A stretch of 64,000 nt of DNA from Mycobacterium deserti (GTDB taxonomy: Bacteria > Actinomycetota > Actinomycetes > Mycobacteriales > Mycobacteriaceae). The notes beneath the pieces were generated by a model, which was not told the DNA's origin, made no database searches, and worked only from the letters and a program-made list of their open reading frames with translations. Position numbers and translations under genes: made by a program. Below are positions 7,673 to 16,734 of the stretch, one piece after another; the first letter of the stretch is position 1; each line of letters starts with the position of its first letter. Location: positions 496,001 to 560,000 of the forward strand of contig NZ_JAODWD010000005.1 in the NCBI RefSeq assembly GCF_025345615.1, given 5' to 3'.

Positions 7673-10600
7673 TTGAGTGCCGGCGACGTTGACAGCGGTT
7701 CGGTGCCCGCCGTCTTCGGCGCGGACATCGAGGTCGGTCGCGACCTGACGCGGGTGGACTGGCAGGCCACACCGCTCGGATCGCCGGAGGGGTGGCCGCA
7801 GAGTTTGCAGACCGCCATCAACATCCTGCTGTCGTCACGCTTCCCGATGTGGATGGCCTGGGGACCTGAGCTGACGTTCTTCTGCAACGCCGCGTACCGC
7901 CGCGACACCCTCGGCCGAAAGTATCCGTGGGCGCTCGGGCGACCCGCGCGTGAAGTGTGGGCCGAAATCTGGAACGACATCGGCCCGCGGATCGAGCGCG
8001 TCCTGGCGACGGACAATGCCACATGGGACGTGGCGCTGCTGTTGTTCGTCGAGCGCTCAGGCTACGTGGAGGAGAGCTACCACACGTTCTCCTACAGCCC
8101 GCTGCACGACGACGAGGGCGACGTGGCCGGCATGCTCTGTGTGGTCAGCGAAGACACCCAGCGTGTGATCAGCGAGCGGCGCATGGCGACGTTGCGAGAC
8201 CTGGGGTCCGACCCGAGCGTCGTGCGCACCGAGCAGCAGATCCTGGCCTTCGTCGACCGGCAGCTCGGCCACAACAAGCGCGATCTGCCCTTCACGTTGA
8301 CCTACCTGTTCGACGAACAAGGCGACGCTCGCCTGGCGGGCACGAGCGGAATCGACGTGACGCACCCGGCCGCTCCCGAGGAGCTGACACCCGGCGCCGC
8401 GATGTGGCCCGTCGAGCGTGCAGCACACGGCGATTCGGAGTTGGTGGATCTCTCCGACTTTCCCCGCCTTCCGACAGGGGACTGGCCTGATCCCCCCGTC
8501 CAGGCGCTCATCGTGCCGCTGGTGCAGCAGGGCGGGTCGCCGAGCGGATTCCTGGTTGCGGCGCTGAACCGTTATCGGGCTCTCGACGACGACTACCGAG
8601 CCTTCGTGCAGCTGGTCGCCACCCATATCGCAGCGGGCATTGGCAGCGCCCGAAGTTACCGAGACCAGCAGCAGCGGGCTGAAGAACTCGCCGAGCTCGA
8701 CCGCGCGAAAACGACTTTCTTCTCCAACATCAGCCACGAGTTCCGCACCCCGCTGACACTGATCCTGGATCCGGTGGCGGAGTTGCGCGGCCGGACGACC
8801 GGTGTCGACGAAGCTACTCGCGCTGAACTGGACGTCGTCTGGCGCAACGGATTACGGCTCAACAAGCTGGTCAACACCCTGCTCGACTTCTCGCGCATCG
8901 AGGCCAACCGCACCCGAGCACGCTACGAGCCGGTCGACCTGGCCGCCGTCACCGCCGAGCTGGCAAGCGTGTTCCGCTCCGCGATCGACCGGGCCGGTCT
9001 CGAATTCCTTGTCGACTGTCCGACAATCGACGAGCCGGTGTACGTCGACCCGGACATGTGGGAGAAGGTCATCCTGAACCTGCTGTCGAACGCGCTGAAG
9101 TTCACCTTCGACGGCACGATCTCGGTCGCGGTGCGCCGCGTGGACGACGGCGCTGTGGTCGAAGTCGCCGACACCGGAATCGGGGTGCCGGCCCACGAGA
9201 TGCCGCGCTTGTTCGAACGATTCCACCGGATCGAGAACTCCCGCGCGCGATCCAACGAGGGCAGTGGAATCGGTCTGGCGCTGGTCAAGGAGCTCGTTGC
9301 TTTGCACGGCGGCGACATCACCGCTGAGAGCACCGAAGGCGCGGGCACCACCTTCACCATTCGACTGCCGCTCGGCGCCGCGCATCTGCCCGCTGACTCG
9401 GTCGCGGCGGCCGGGCGCGACCGTGTCGGATCCGGCGCCGCCGAACCCTTCGTGCAGGAGGCCCTGCGCTGGATGCCCGAAGAGGTCTCGCCGGTCGAAG
9501 TCTCCGACGCGGATTTCACGTCCAGCTCGGTCCGGTCAGCGTCCGGGGCTTCGGCACCGACGCGGGTGCTGATCGCCGACGACAACGCCGACATGCGCGA
9601 GTACCTTGCCCGCTTACTCGAGACAGCCGGTTATCTGGTCCAGACCGTGCACGACGGGCAGCAGGCGTTGAACGCCATCCGCGCCGATGTGCCCGATCTC
9701 GTGGTCAGCGACGTGATGATGCCACGGCTGGACGGCCTCGCATTAGTGGCGGCGTTGCGCACGGATCCGCGCACCGCTGCCGTACCGGTACTGCTTTTGT
9801 CGGCCCGCGCCGGCCAGGAGGCGTCCATCGAAGGGTTGCAGTCCGGTGCCGACGACTACCTCGTCAAACCGTTCGCCGCCGCGGAACTGCTTGCTCGGGT
9901 GCGCGCCAACGTCGAGCTGGCGAGACTGCGCGTCCACCACGCACGCTGGCGTACCGCACTGGTGGAGTCACTACAGGAAGCGTTCTTCGTCACTGACGAG
10001 CGCGGTGCGGTCATCGAGGTCAACGACGCGTTCGTCGACATCCTGGGCTATGGCCCCGAAGGGTTGCCGTACGAGGCCGTTCAACCGTGGTGGCCATCGG
10101 CGGACACCGAGCCGGAGGCGTACCGGGAGGTCGCGGAATCGTTCGAGTCGATGCTGCGCGAAGGGCACGGCAGTTTCACCGCCCCCGTCCGGCATCGTGA
10201 CGGGCACCGATTGTGGGTCGCCGTCACCTTCAACCATGCCGAAGACCCGGAGACGGGCCGCCGGGTGATGGTCGGCACCTTCCGCGATGTGACCGCCGAA
10301 CATTACACGGTGCAACGCGAGGCGGCGCTCGCAGCGTTGAATCAGCAACTGGCTCAGGCGGATACGCTTGACGAGGCGCTTCGCGCCGCGGCCGGGGAAC
10401 TTCGCACACTGTGGCGGGCGCGACGCGTGCTGGCTGCAACGTTCACCGGCGACGCCGCCGACATGCCCGACGTCGAACCGCGACTCCTATGCGTCGGCGA
10501 TCCCGTGCGCTGGGCAGAGCTGCCGATGCGAACCCGCAGGCTCGTCGATCGCTTACGACACGGCAATGTGCTCACGACGCACGCCGCCGAACCCGCAATT

Positions 10601-11833
10601 GCGGGCATCGCCCTGCAACATCCGCTCGGGGTGTTGGTGGTCTGCGTCGAACTGGCCGAACAGCGGCACTTCTCACCGGAGGAGCTCACGCTGTTCACCG
10701 TGCTGGCCGGCCGCCTCGGCCAGGGCCTGCAGCGGGTACATCAGATCGACCAGCAGCGGGAGACGGCGCTGGCCCTTCAAGAGGCGATCCTGGGGCCGGC
10801 ATATCTGCCGTCCGGGTTCGTGGCGCGCTATCAGCCGGCTGCCCTGCCGCTGCAGGTCGGGGGTGACTGGTACGACCTGGTCAACCTCGACGACGGAAGA
10901 ATCGCCCTCGTGGTCGGCGACTGCGTCGGCCACGGCCTGAATGCCGCGGCGATCATGGGGCAGCTGAGAAGTGCCTGCCGGGCCCTGCTGCTCGAAAACC
11001 CCAGTCCCAGCGCGGTGTTCGCCGGCATGGACAGCTTCGCGGTGCGCTTGCCGGGCGCGCGCGGTGCCACCGCCTTCTGCGCGGTGCTGTCGCCCGAGAC
11101 CGGGGAACTGGTGTACTCCAGTGCCGGCCATCCACCGCCGGTCGTCGTCACTGCCGACGGCGCGGTCGAGTTGCTCGACAGTGCCAGTGGCACACCGCTC
11201 GGGCTTCCGTTTCAACAGGTTCGTCCTGAAACCCGGTTCGTTCTGCCGTCGCGGGCAACCCTGCTGCTCTACACCGACGGTCTCGTGGAGCGGCGACGTG
11301 AGCCACTGGACAAGGGCATTGACCGCGCCGCGGATCTGATCACCGACAGCGGCGCAGTCACCCTGGACGACTTGGCCGATCGCGTCATGTCTCGACTGAA
11401 ACCCGACGCCGGCTACCAGGATGACGTTGCGCTGCTGCTCTATCGGCAGCCGGTGCCGCTGGAGCTCACCCTGCCCGCCGATGCGCATCAACTCGCGGCA
11501 ACCCGGGCCGCGATGCGAAGTTGGCTGGAGCAGGCCGGGATGAGCCCGGACCAGATCATCAATGTGCTGATTGCCGCCGGTGAAGCGCTCGCCAACGCCA
11601 TCGAGCACGGTCATCGGGACAGTCCCGAAGGCGCGGTCAACCTGCGCGTGATCGCGCTGACCGACCGGGTGCATGTGACCGTCACCGACAGCGGATCGTG
11701 GAAGAAGAGCATGCCGGATCCGAATACCACGCGGGGACGCGGTATTTCGCTTATACAATCACTGATGCACGACGTAACGATCGAGTCGGACGGCACCGGC
11801 ACCACGGTGCAAATGCACGCGAGGATCGCCTGA
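7673..11833 (+). CDS. hybrid sensor kinase / receiver / PP2C phosphatase / anti-sigma-type ATPase
   Basis: A 1386-residue multidomain regulator. In order: PAS (about 10-165), GAF (180-335), HisKA with phospho-acceptor His355 in SNISHEFRTPL, HATPase with N-box NLLSNALKF and GxG boxes (to about 570), receiver with Asp680 in VSDVMMP and a K in LVKPF (630-750), second PAS (760-885), divergent GAF (890-1030), SpoIIE/PP2C phosphatase with GGDWYD near 1063 and GDCVGHG (1045-1240), and a C-terminal RsbW-like HATPase with EALANAIEHG (1265-1386). No membrane segment is seen, so it is cytosolic. The start is TTG 7673, six bases after AGGAGA; no in-frame ATG is near. STAS genes flank it on both sides and the downstream one overlaps by one base (TGATG), indicating a partner-switching module in one operon. 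Confidence 0.9.
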   Translation: MSAGDVDSGSVPAVFGADIEVGRDLTRVDWQATPLGSPEGWPQSLQTAINILLSSRFPMWMAWGPELTFFCNAAYRRDTLGRKYPWALGRPAREVWAEIWNDIGPRIERVLATDNATWDVALLLFVERSGYVEESYHTFSYSPLHDDEGDVAGMLCVVSEDTQRVISERRMATLRDLGSDPSVVRTEQQILAFVDRQLGHNKRDLPFTLTYLFDEQGDARLAGTSGIDVTHPAAPEELTPGAAMWPVERAAHGDSELVDLSDFPRLPTGDWPDPPVQALIVPLVQQGGSPSGFLVAALNRYRALDDDYRAFVQLVATHIAAGIGSARSYRDQQQRAEELAELDRAKTTFFSNISHEFRTPLTLILDPVAELRGRTTGVDEATRAELDVVWRNGLRLNKLVNTLLDFSRIEANRTRARYEPVDLAAVTAELASVFRSAIDRAGLEFLVDCPTIDEPVYVDPDMWEKVILNLLSNALKFTFDGTISVAVRRVDDGAVVEVADTGIGVPAHEMPRLFERFHRIENSRARSNEGSGIGLALVKELVALHGGDITAESTEGAGTTFTIRLPLGAAHLPADSVAAAGRDRVGSGAAEPFVQEALRWMPEEVSPVEVSDADFTSSSVRSASGASAPTRVLIADDNADMREYLARLLETAGYLVQTVHDGQQALNAIRADVPDLVVSDVMMPRLDGLALVAALRTDPRTAAVPVLLLSARAGQEASIEGLQSGADDYLVKPFAAAELLARVRANVELARLRVHHARWRTALVESLQEAFFVTDERGAVIEVNDAFVDILGYGPEGLPYEAVQPWWPSADTEPEAYREVAESFESMLREGHGSFTAPVRHRDGHRLWVAVTFNHAEDPETGRRVMVGTFRDVTAEHYTVQREAALAALNQQLAQADTLDEALRAAAGELRTLWRARRVLAATFTGDAADMPDVEPRLLCVGDPVRWAELPMRTRRLVDRLRHGNVLTTHAAEPAIAGIALQHPLGVLVVCVELAEQRHFSPEELTLFTVLAGRLGQGLQRVHQIDQQRETALALQEAILGPAYLPSGFVARYQPAALPLQVGGDWYDLVNLDDGRIALVVGDCVGHGLNAAAIMGQLRSACRALLLENPSPSAVFAGMDSFAVRLPGARGATAFCAVLSPETGELVYSSAGHPPPVVVTADGAVELLDSASGTPLGLPFQQVRPETRFVLPSRATLLLYTDGLVERRREPLDKGIDRAADLITDSGAVTLDDLADRVMSRLKPDAGYQDDVALLLYRQPVPLELTLPADAHQLAATRAAMRSWLEQAGMSPDQIINVLIAAGEALANAIEHGHRDSPEGAVNLRVIALTDRVHVTVTDSGSWKKSMPDPNTTRGRGISLIQSLMHDVTIESDGTGTTVQMHARIA

Positions 11834-12144
11834 TGCCGACACCGTTGAACGTGACTACGCGCCGCCGCGACGACGGCAGAGTCGTGCTGAGCGCTGTCGG
11901 CGAACTCGACCTGAGCAATGTGGACGCCTTCGGCCGGGCGCTGGCTGAGGCGACCGACGGCGCGATGGTCACCGTCGATTTCAGTGGCGTCGAGTATCTC
12001 GACAGCGCCGCGATCAACCTGCTGTTCGCCCACACCGAGCACATCGAATTGGTGGTCAACCCGATTCTTCTTCCCGTCCTGAAGATCAGCGGCCTTGCCG
12101 ACGTGGTCGACGTGCACTCCGCGCCGCCGGCGTCCGAACGCTGA
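11833..12144 (+). CDS. STAS-domain anti-sigma factor antagonist
   Basis: 103 residues forming one STAS domain: VVLSAVGELDLSNVDAF, then VTVDFSGVEYLDSAAINLLF with Ser58 as the likely phosphorylation site. ATG 11833 overlaps the stop of the hybrid kinase gene by one base, so translation is coupled. The adjacent RsbW-like ATPase at the C-terminus of the hybrid protein is the natural kinase and binding partner. It is the last gene of the signalling operon; a strong hairpin follows 12 bases after its stop. Confidence 0.87.
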   Translation: MPTPLNVTTRRRDDGRVVLSAVGELDLSNVDAFGRALAEATDGAMVTVDFSGVEYLDSAAINLLFAHTEHIELVVNPILLPVLKISGLADVVDVHSAPPASER

Positions 12145-12156
12145 GGCGCAACGACG

Positions 12157-12184
12157 AAGGGGCCGCGGGTACCCGCGGCCCCTT
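12157..12184. terminator. Bidirectional hairpin terminator
   Basis: Perfect 14-base inverted repeat with no loop spacer (arm AAGGGGCCGCGGGT followed directly by its complement), lying between the convergent STAS gene and the small membrane-protein gene. There is no long T-tract, as is usual in mycobacteria. Position and stem strength support termination in both directions. Confidence 0.75.
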
Positions 12185-12197
12185 CTCGGGTGTCAGG

Positions 12198-12461
12198 TCA
12201 TGGTTGTTTCGCGTAGCGCAGCAGGAAGGCGGCCGACACGGCCCCCGTGGCGATCGCGATCGCACCCCAGAGAACCAGGGGGAACACCAGCGAGACCGGA
12301 GACCAGCCCACGCTGGAGAACGTAGCCGTCGCGTAGAACAGCCAGAACACGCGGTACAGCGACCACAGAGCGGTCAAGCCGGCGGAGATTCCGATCATCA
12401 GGCTGCGCGTGCGATCGACACGGCTGACCTGTTCCTGAATGCGGGAGAGAACGGTGTTCAT
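12198..12461 (-). CDS. small two-TM membrane protein
   Basis: 87 residues. After an amphipathic N-terminus (about 1-22) there are two hydrophobic segments, about 23-45 (LMIGISAGLTALWSLYRVFW) and about 56-80, ending with a short basic tail. ATG 12461 is preceded by AAGGAA at proper distance; an upstream in-frame start would add an arginine-rich segment without that site. No family recognised. It may be a membrane partner of the neighbouring stress genes, but nothing in the sequence proves this. Confidence 0.72.
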   Translation of the reverse strand: MNTVLSRIQEQVSRVDRTRSLMIGISAGLTALWSLYRVFWLFYATATFSSVGWSPVSLVFPLVLWGAIAIATGAVSAAFLLRYAKQP

Positions 12462-12588
12462 TGGTGATTCCTTGTCGTCATGCGCTGCCTGTCTGGCCGC
12501 GTCATGACGCAAGTACACAAAGCGCTGCAGGCTACCGATCCCAAGAACGGGCCTGTTTGCTGGTGCTGTGCGTGGGTAGCCGCCGCGG

Positions 12589-12975
12589 ATGACCACTCAG
12601 CGATTCGTTTTTAGGTTCTCCCAGGCGTATCGGCTTGCGGCGCTGCCGTTCGGCGTCGCACCGTCGAGATGTGAAGTGTGCATCGACGACGGCCGCATCG
12701 GGGTCCGCTTCGGCTGGTGGCGAGTCGAGACGACGCGCGACAACATCGTCGATGTCGCGATCACCGGGCCCTACAGTTTCGTCAAGACGGCAGGGCCGGC
12801 GCATCTGTCATTCGCCGACCGCGGGCTGACCTTCGCGTCCAACGGGGAACGCGGCGTATGCATGGAGTTTCGCCGGCCGGTGCCAGGTATCGACCCGACC
12901 GGCCTGATCCGCCATCCCAACTTGACCGTCACCGTCGCCGACTGTGACGGACTCGCGGCCGCCCTGAAGGTCTAG
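12589..12975 (+). CDS. conserved hypothetical protein
   Basis: 128 residues, mixed alpha/beta, no signal peptide or membrane segment. Recurrent beta strands such as VCIDDGRIGVRFGWWRVET and the C-terminal NLTVTVADCDGLAAAL give it a compact PH-like or beta-rich look. I recognise it only as a type of short conserved mycobacterial protein of unknown function. ATG 12589 has a weak ribosome site. Its stop TAG shares bases with the stop of a small convergent reading frame (CTAG). Confidence 0.65.
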   Translation: MTTQRFVFRFSQAYRLAALPFGVAPSRCEVCIDDGRIGVRFGWWRVETTRDNIVDVAITGPYSFVKTAGPAHLSFADRGLTFASNGERGVCMEFRRPVPGIDPTGLIRHPNLTVTVADCDGLAAALKV

Positions 12976-13106
12976 CGGGTGCCAACCCGGCTGACGAGTT
13001 CGGAGGCCCGTTCCGGGGTGATCCGTCGGTCGGCCAGCGCGTGGCCGATCGCGGCGATGTCGCGGAACTCGTTTATGGCGCTACGAATGCGTGCCCAGCG
13101 TGTCAC
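12972..13106 (-). CDS. predicted 44-residue small protein
   Basis: Short reading frame from GTG 13106 to TAG 12972-12974, with an AGGAGAGG ribosome site 10 bases upstream of the start. The 44 residues begin VTRWARIRSA and end PERASELVSRVGTR; the middle is a predicted amphipathic helix (INEFRDIAAIGHALADRR). Codon choice is GC-rich at third positions like the neighbours, apart from one ATA. It ends by a CTAG overlap with the convergent gene. Function unknown; the helix-turn style resembles short C-terminal SHOCT-like tails, but that is only an impression. Confidence 0.5.
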   Translation of the reverse strand: MTRWARIRSAINEFRDIAAIGHALADRRITPERASELVSRVGTR

Positions 13107-13357
13107 TGGTTCACAACCTCTCCTGTGTGCGGTTTCGTTCATCCCATTCAACGCGGGGAGCCGGAACTTCCGCTTCGAGTGGCGGCGTGAGTTGAGCCAT
13201 AACGGCCATGAGATCGGGCACGCAGCGGGCCGAACGTGACGCGCCTCATCGCGGTGTCGGTGTCCGCTTCACCGCCGCCAACCGGTCGATTGCGCGTGCC
13301 GGTTAGATTGGTTCGGCATTACCGATTTTCTGCAATTCGTTCCTGGGGGTGGTGACG

Positions 13358-14206
13358 GTGAAAGCCGTCGTACGTATGACGGCCGTGGCTGCCGTGCTGT
13401 TGGGTCTCATCCAGTTCGGCGGCGGCGCGCAGGTGGCGGCGTTCCCTGGCGGCGATCTACCCGGTGAACTCGTCGTGAACGGGCTGCCGCGCACGTATCT
13501 GGTGCACGCTCCACCGCAGCAGCCGACCGGACTGGTGATCAATATGCACGGCGCGGGGATGACGGGCGCCGCCCAGGCTGCCACGACCAACTACAACGCG
13601 ATCGCCGACCAGCATGGTTTCGTCGTCGCCTACCCCGACGGCGTCGATCTGAGCTGGGCTGACGGTCGCGGGGCGTCGACACCGGACCGGCAAGGCGTCG
13701 ACGACGTCGGCTTCCTGGTCTCCCTGGTCGACAGGTTGACCAGCGAGTACGGCATCGACCCCGGCAGAGTGTTCGCCACCGGCATGTCGGCCGGGGCGTT
13801 CATGGCGACCCGGCTGGCGTGCGAGCGAGCCGACGTCGTGGCCGCCATCGCCCCCATCGCCGGAACGTTGGGCGCCGCCGTCCCGTGCGCGCCGTCGCAG
13901 CCGGTCTCGGTCTTCCAAGTGCACGGCACCGCGGATTCGGTCGTCCCGTTCAACGGGGGCACCATGCTCGGTCGCGGCGGCTACAGCGACGTCGTGCCCG
14001 CAGCGGCGATGGCCCAGCGGTGGCGGGAGCTGAACGCCTGCCCGAACCCACCCGTCGAGGACGTGATGGGAGCTGTTCGTCGCTTCACGGCTGCCGGGTG
14101 TGCCAACGGCACCGAGGTCACCTTCGTTCAGGTCGACGACGGCGGTCACACTTGGCTCGACGCCTCGCCGGCCAGTGGACAGTTCTTCGCCACGCACGGA
14201 CGTTAG
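13358..14206 (+). CDS. secreted PHB-depolymerase/feruloyl-esterase-like protein (LpqC-type)
   Basis: 282 residues. An N-terminal signal peptide (VKAVVRMTAVAAVLLGLIQF then GGGAQVAA) directs export; there is no lipobox cysteine. The mature part is an alpha/beta hydrolase of the esterase_phb/LpqC type: MHGAGMTG oxyanion segment, catalytic elbow GMSAGAF with Ser144, Asp in HGTADSVVPF and His in DDGGHTW. Several GTG codons compete as start (13349, 13352, 13358); 13358 is preferred because GGGGG at 13345-13349 is then well spaced. It hydrolyses an ester outside the cytoplasm, substrate unknown. Confidence 0.85.
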   Translation: MKAVVRMTAVAAVLLGLIQFGGGAQVAAFPGGDLPGELVVNGLPRTYLVHAPPQQPTGLVINMHGAGMTGAAQAATTNYNAIADQHGFVVAYPDGVDLSWADGRGASTPDRQGVDDVGFLVSLVDRLTSEYGIDPGRVFATGMSAGAFMATRLACERADVVAAIAPIAGTLGAAVPCAPSQPVSVFQVHGTADSVVPFNGGTMLGRGGYSDVVPAAAMAQRWRELNACPNPPVEDVMGAVRRFTAAGCANGTEVTFVQVDDGGHTWLDASPASGQFFATHGR

Positions 14207-14270
14207 GGTCAGGCGGGTTCGGCACGGCGATTCGAGGCATCGGGCCACTAGGCTTACTATCCTGCTTGCC

Positions 14271-14654
14271 ATGCCGATCGACCGTGCCGCGCTGGCCGCG
14301 GGCAGCATCCGACTCGCCTCCGGAATCTCCTTCCTCGTCGACCCCGTCCGCGCGAACCGCGTGTGGGGGGATTCAGACAAGCCGGTAGGAACCACCCGAC
14401 TTCTGTTGCGCTCGATGGGTTATCGCGACGCACTCATCGGTGGGCTGCTGGTCACATCAGCAGTTCGGGGCCAGGACACGCGCGGCTGGTTCCTCGCATC
14501 CGGCGGCGCGGACGCGGCGGATCTGCTTGGAGGGGTGGGCGCGCACCACGACATGACTCGATCGCAACGGCTGATCGGACTCGGCGGCGCGGTCGTCGGG
14601 ATCGGCGTCGGCCTGTGGGGTGCGACGCGTCGCCGCGGTCAGGTGCAGAGTTGA
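14271..14654 (+). CDS. small conserved membrane-associated protein
   Basis: 127 residues. The central part is alanine/glycine/leucine rich, with a candidate membrane segment near residues 65-80 and a clear one at about 103-122 (LIGLGGAVVGIGVGLWGATR) followed by a basic tail. The N-terminal half contains RLASGISFLVDPVRANRVWG, which recalls a family of short mycobacterial proteins of unknown function. ATG 14271 begins the conserved-looking part. It precedes the TetR-P450 operon by about 120 bases and may be independent of it. Confidence 0.65.
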   Translation: MPIDRAALAAGSIRLASGISFLVDPVRANRVWGDSDKPVGTTRLLLRSMGYRDALIGGLLVTSAVRGQDTRGWFLASGGADAADLLGGVGAHHDMTRSQRLIGLGGAVVGIGVGLWGATRRRGQVQS

Positions 14655-14723
14655 TTCGGCAGCAGTTCGTCGCCGCGATCTGACTCCGGTCGCGGGACCG
14701 CGGTTGCAGGCTGCCGTCACAAC

Positions 14724-14743
14724 TAAATAAACCGCTTGATTTA
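14724..14743. promoter_or_regulatory. AT-rich inverted repeat upstream of TetR-P450 operon
   Basis: TAAAT and ATTTA arms separated by 10 bases in an AT-rich island, 28 bases before the TetR start. The short arms make this a weak operator/promoter candidate only. Confidence 0.3.
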
Positions 14744-14771
14744 ATCGAAGGCGCGGTGTTCACTGGGGATC

Positions 14772-15422
14772 GTGACCGCAGCCCGGCCCCTCAGCAGCAA
14801 CCGGTCAGAGGGCACACGTCTGGTGTTGCTCGCGGCCGCCGAGCGGCTGTTCGCCGAGCGCGGCATGTACGCGGTGTCGAATCGGCAGATCAGCGATGCG
14901 GCCGGCCAGGGCAACAACGCCGCGGTCTGTTACCACTTCGGCTCCAGGACCGATCTGCTGCGCGCGATCGAGAAGAAGCACCGCGAACCGATCGAGGCAC
15001 TTCGGGACAGGATGCTCGGCGACATCGGCCACTCCGCCGAGTTGCGCGATTGGGTGGCGTGCCTGGTGCGCCCGCTCACCGATCATCTCGACGAGCTCGG
15101 AAGCGCAAGCTGCTACGCGCGTTTCGCCGCTCAAGCCATGGCTGACCCGACGTATCGCGATGTGGTGACAAAGGACGCGTTGTCGTCGCCGCAGTTGATG
15201 CAGACCGTCCGCGGAATCAACCGGTGCCTGCCCGACCTCCCCAAGCGTGTGCGCTACGAGCGGCTGGTGATGGCGCGCAACCTGCTCATGCACACCTGCG
15301 CCGAACACGAAGGCGCGCTGGCACAACATGGCCCACGGGCGCGGTCACCCTGGCCGCTGGCGGCCGACGGACTCGTCGACGCGATCACCGGCCTGTGGCA
15401 GGCGCCGGTGCGTGCCGTTTAG
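14772..15422 (+). CDS. TetR family transcriptional regulator
   Basis: 216 residues. The N-terminal helix-turn-helix runs about residues 16-62 (LLAAAERLFAERGMYAVSNRQ, then the recognition region GQGNNAAVCYHFGSRTDLL). The C-terminal ligand domain is helical and divergent. GTG 14772 is used. The gene is 39 bases upstream of a P450 and reads in the same direction, so the regulator probably heads and controls a TetR-P450-SDR-DUF operon. The AsnAsn in the recognition turn resembles the PsrA/RutR-like subgroup. Confidence 0.87.
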   Translation: MTAARPLSSNRSEGTRLVLLAAAERLFAERGMYAVSNRQISDAAGQGNNAAVCYHFGSRTDLLRAIEKKHREPIEALRDRMLGDIGHSAELRDWVACLVRPLTDHLDELGSASCYARFAAQAMADPTYRDVVTKDALSSPQLMQTVRGINRCLPDLPKRVRYERLVMARNLLMHTCAEHEGALAQHGPRARSPWPLAADGLVDAITGLWQAPVRAV

Positions 15423-15461
15423 GCCAACCGGAAAAGCACGGCGAACGCAAAGGAGCGCGCC

Positions 15462-16700
15462 ATGACCGACACGCTGACCGATAGCTCGAACGACACAGCG
15501 CCCGAGCCCGACTTCCCCATGATGCGGGCGCCAGGCTGCCCGTTCGCACCGCCGCCGAAGGCGTTGGAGCTCAACGAGGCTCGACAACTGAGCCGGGTCA
15601 GGATTTGGGATGGCAGCACACCCTGGCTGGTCACCGGCTATGAAGCCACTCGGGCACTGTTCGCCGACGGGCGGGCCAGCGTGGATGACCGCAAGCCAGG
15701 ATATCCGCACTGGAACGAGGGAATGCTGGCGACGGTGCACAAGCGGCCGCGCTCTGTTTTTACCTCGGATGCCGAGGAACACACGCGATTTCGACGGATG
15801 CTCTCGCGGCCGTTCACCTACAAGCGGGTCGAGGCGCTGCGCCCCGCGGTGCAACGGATCACCGACGAGCACATCGACGCGATCCTGGCAGGACCACGAC
15901 CGGCCGACCTCGTCGAAAGCCTTGCACTGGCGGTTCCGTCGCTGGTGATCAGCGAAATGCTTGGTGTGCCATACGAAGACGCCGAATTTTTCCAAGAGCA
16001 GGCGAACAAGGGCATGAGCCGCTACGCATCGGCGGAGGATGCCGCGGCGGGCGCCGGGGCACTGGCGAAGTACCTCGCCAAGCTGGTGCGCGCCAAGATC
16101 GACGACCCCAGTGAGGATCTCGTGTCCGATCTGGCTGAACGAGTGAAGAACGAGGAGATCAGCGTCCGGGAGGTCGCGCAGCTGGCCACCGGCGTGCTCA
16201 TCGCCGGCCACGAAACCACTGCAGGTCAGCTCGGTGTCAGCATCGTGGCTCTGCTCGAACATCCCGATCAATTGGCGCTGCTGCGGGATGCCGACGATCC
16301 GAAGGTGATCGCGAACGCGGTCGAAGAGCTGATGCGCTTCGTCAGCATCATCCAGACGGGCCAGCGCCGGATCGCCGTCGAAGACATCGAGATCGACGGC
16401 GAGTTGATCCGCGCCGGAGAAGGCATCATCCTCGACGTCGCACCGGCCAACTGGGATCCCCGGCAGTTCCCCGAGCCAGACCGGCTCGATCTGAACCGCC
16501 AGGACGGCCCGCACGTCGGCTTCGGATACGGCAGACACCAGTGTGTGGGACAGCAGTTGGCGCGCATGGAATTACAGATCGTCTTGCCGACACTGCTGCG
16601 CCGTATCCCAACCATGCGGCTCGCCGTACCACTCGACCAGCTGCCGTTCAAGCACGATGCGCTGGCTTACGGTCTCTACGAGCTTCCAGTGACCTGGTAG
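15462..16700 (+). CDS. cytochrome P450 (bacterial class I, CYP105-like)
   Basis: 412 residues. The proximal Cys is Cys361 in FGYGRHQCVG; the I-helix oxygen motif is AGHETT; the K-helix ExxR is ELMR. The protein starts without a membrane anchor, as expected for a soluble bacterial monooxygenase needing separate ferredoxin and reductase, neither of which is adjacent. An AAGGAGC site precedes ATG 15462. The N-terminal half (MMRAPGCPFAPPP) resembles CYP105/CYP107 types rather than the steroid-type P450s elsewhere in this window. It is followed after 34 bases by an SDR likely to oxidise the product. Confidence 0.9.
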   Translation: MTDTLTDSSNDTAPEPDFPMMRAPGCPFAPPPKALELNEARQLSRVRIWDGSTPWLVTGYEATRALFADGRASVDDRKPGYPHWNEGMLATVHKRPRSVFTSDAEEHTRFRRMLSRPFTYKRVEALRPAVQRITDEHIDAILAGPRPADLVESLALAVPSLVISEMLGVPYEDAEFFQEQANKGMSRYASAEDAAAGAGALAKYLAKLVRAKIDDPSEDLVSDLAERVKNEEISVREVAQLATGVLIAGHETTAGQLGVSIVALLEHPDQLALLRDADDPKVIANAVEELMRFVSIIQTGQRRIAVEDIEIDGELIRAGEGIILDVAPANWDPRQFPEPDRLDLNRQDGPHVGFGYGRHQCVGQQLARMELQIVLPTLLRRIPTMRLAVPLDQLPFKHDALAYGLYELPVTW

Positions 16701-16734
16701 CCCGGTGCCGGGACCTCGCGGGTTGACACTGTCG

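Noticed and set aside
10673..11758. A 361-codon minus-strand frame inside the hybrid kinase gene
   Set aside because: Antisense to the PP2C and ATPase domains; no motifs and no ribosome site.
12979..13239. An 86-codon plus-strand frame after the 12.6 kb hypothetical gene
   Set aside because: No motif or ribosome site; the opposite strand has a better small frame with AGGAGAGG.
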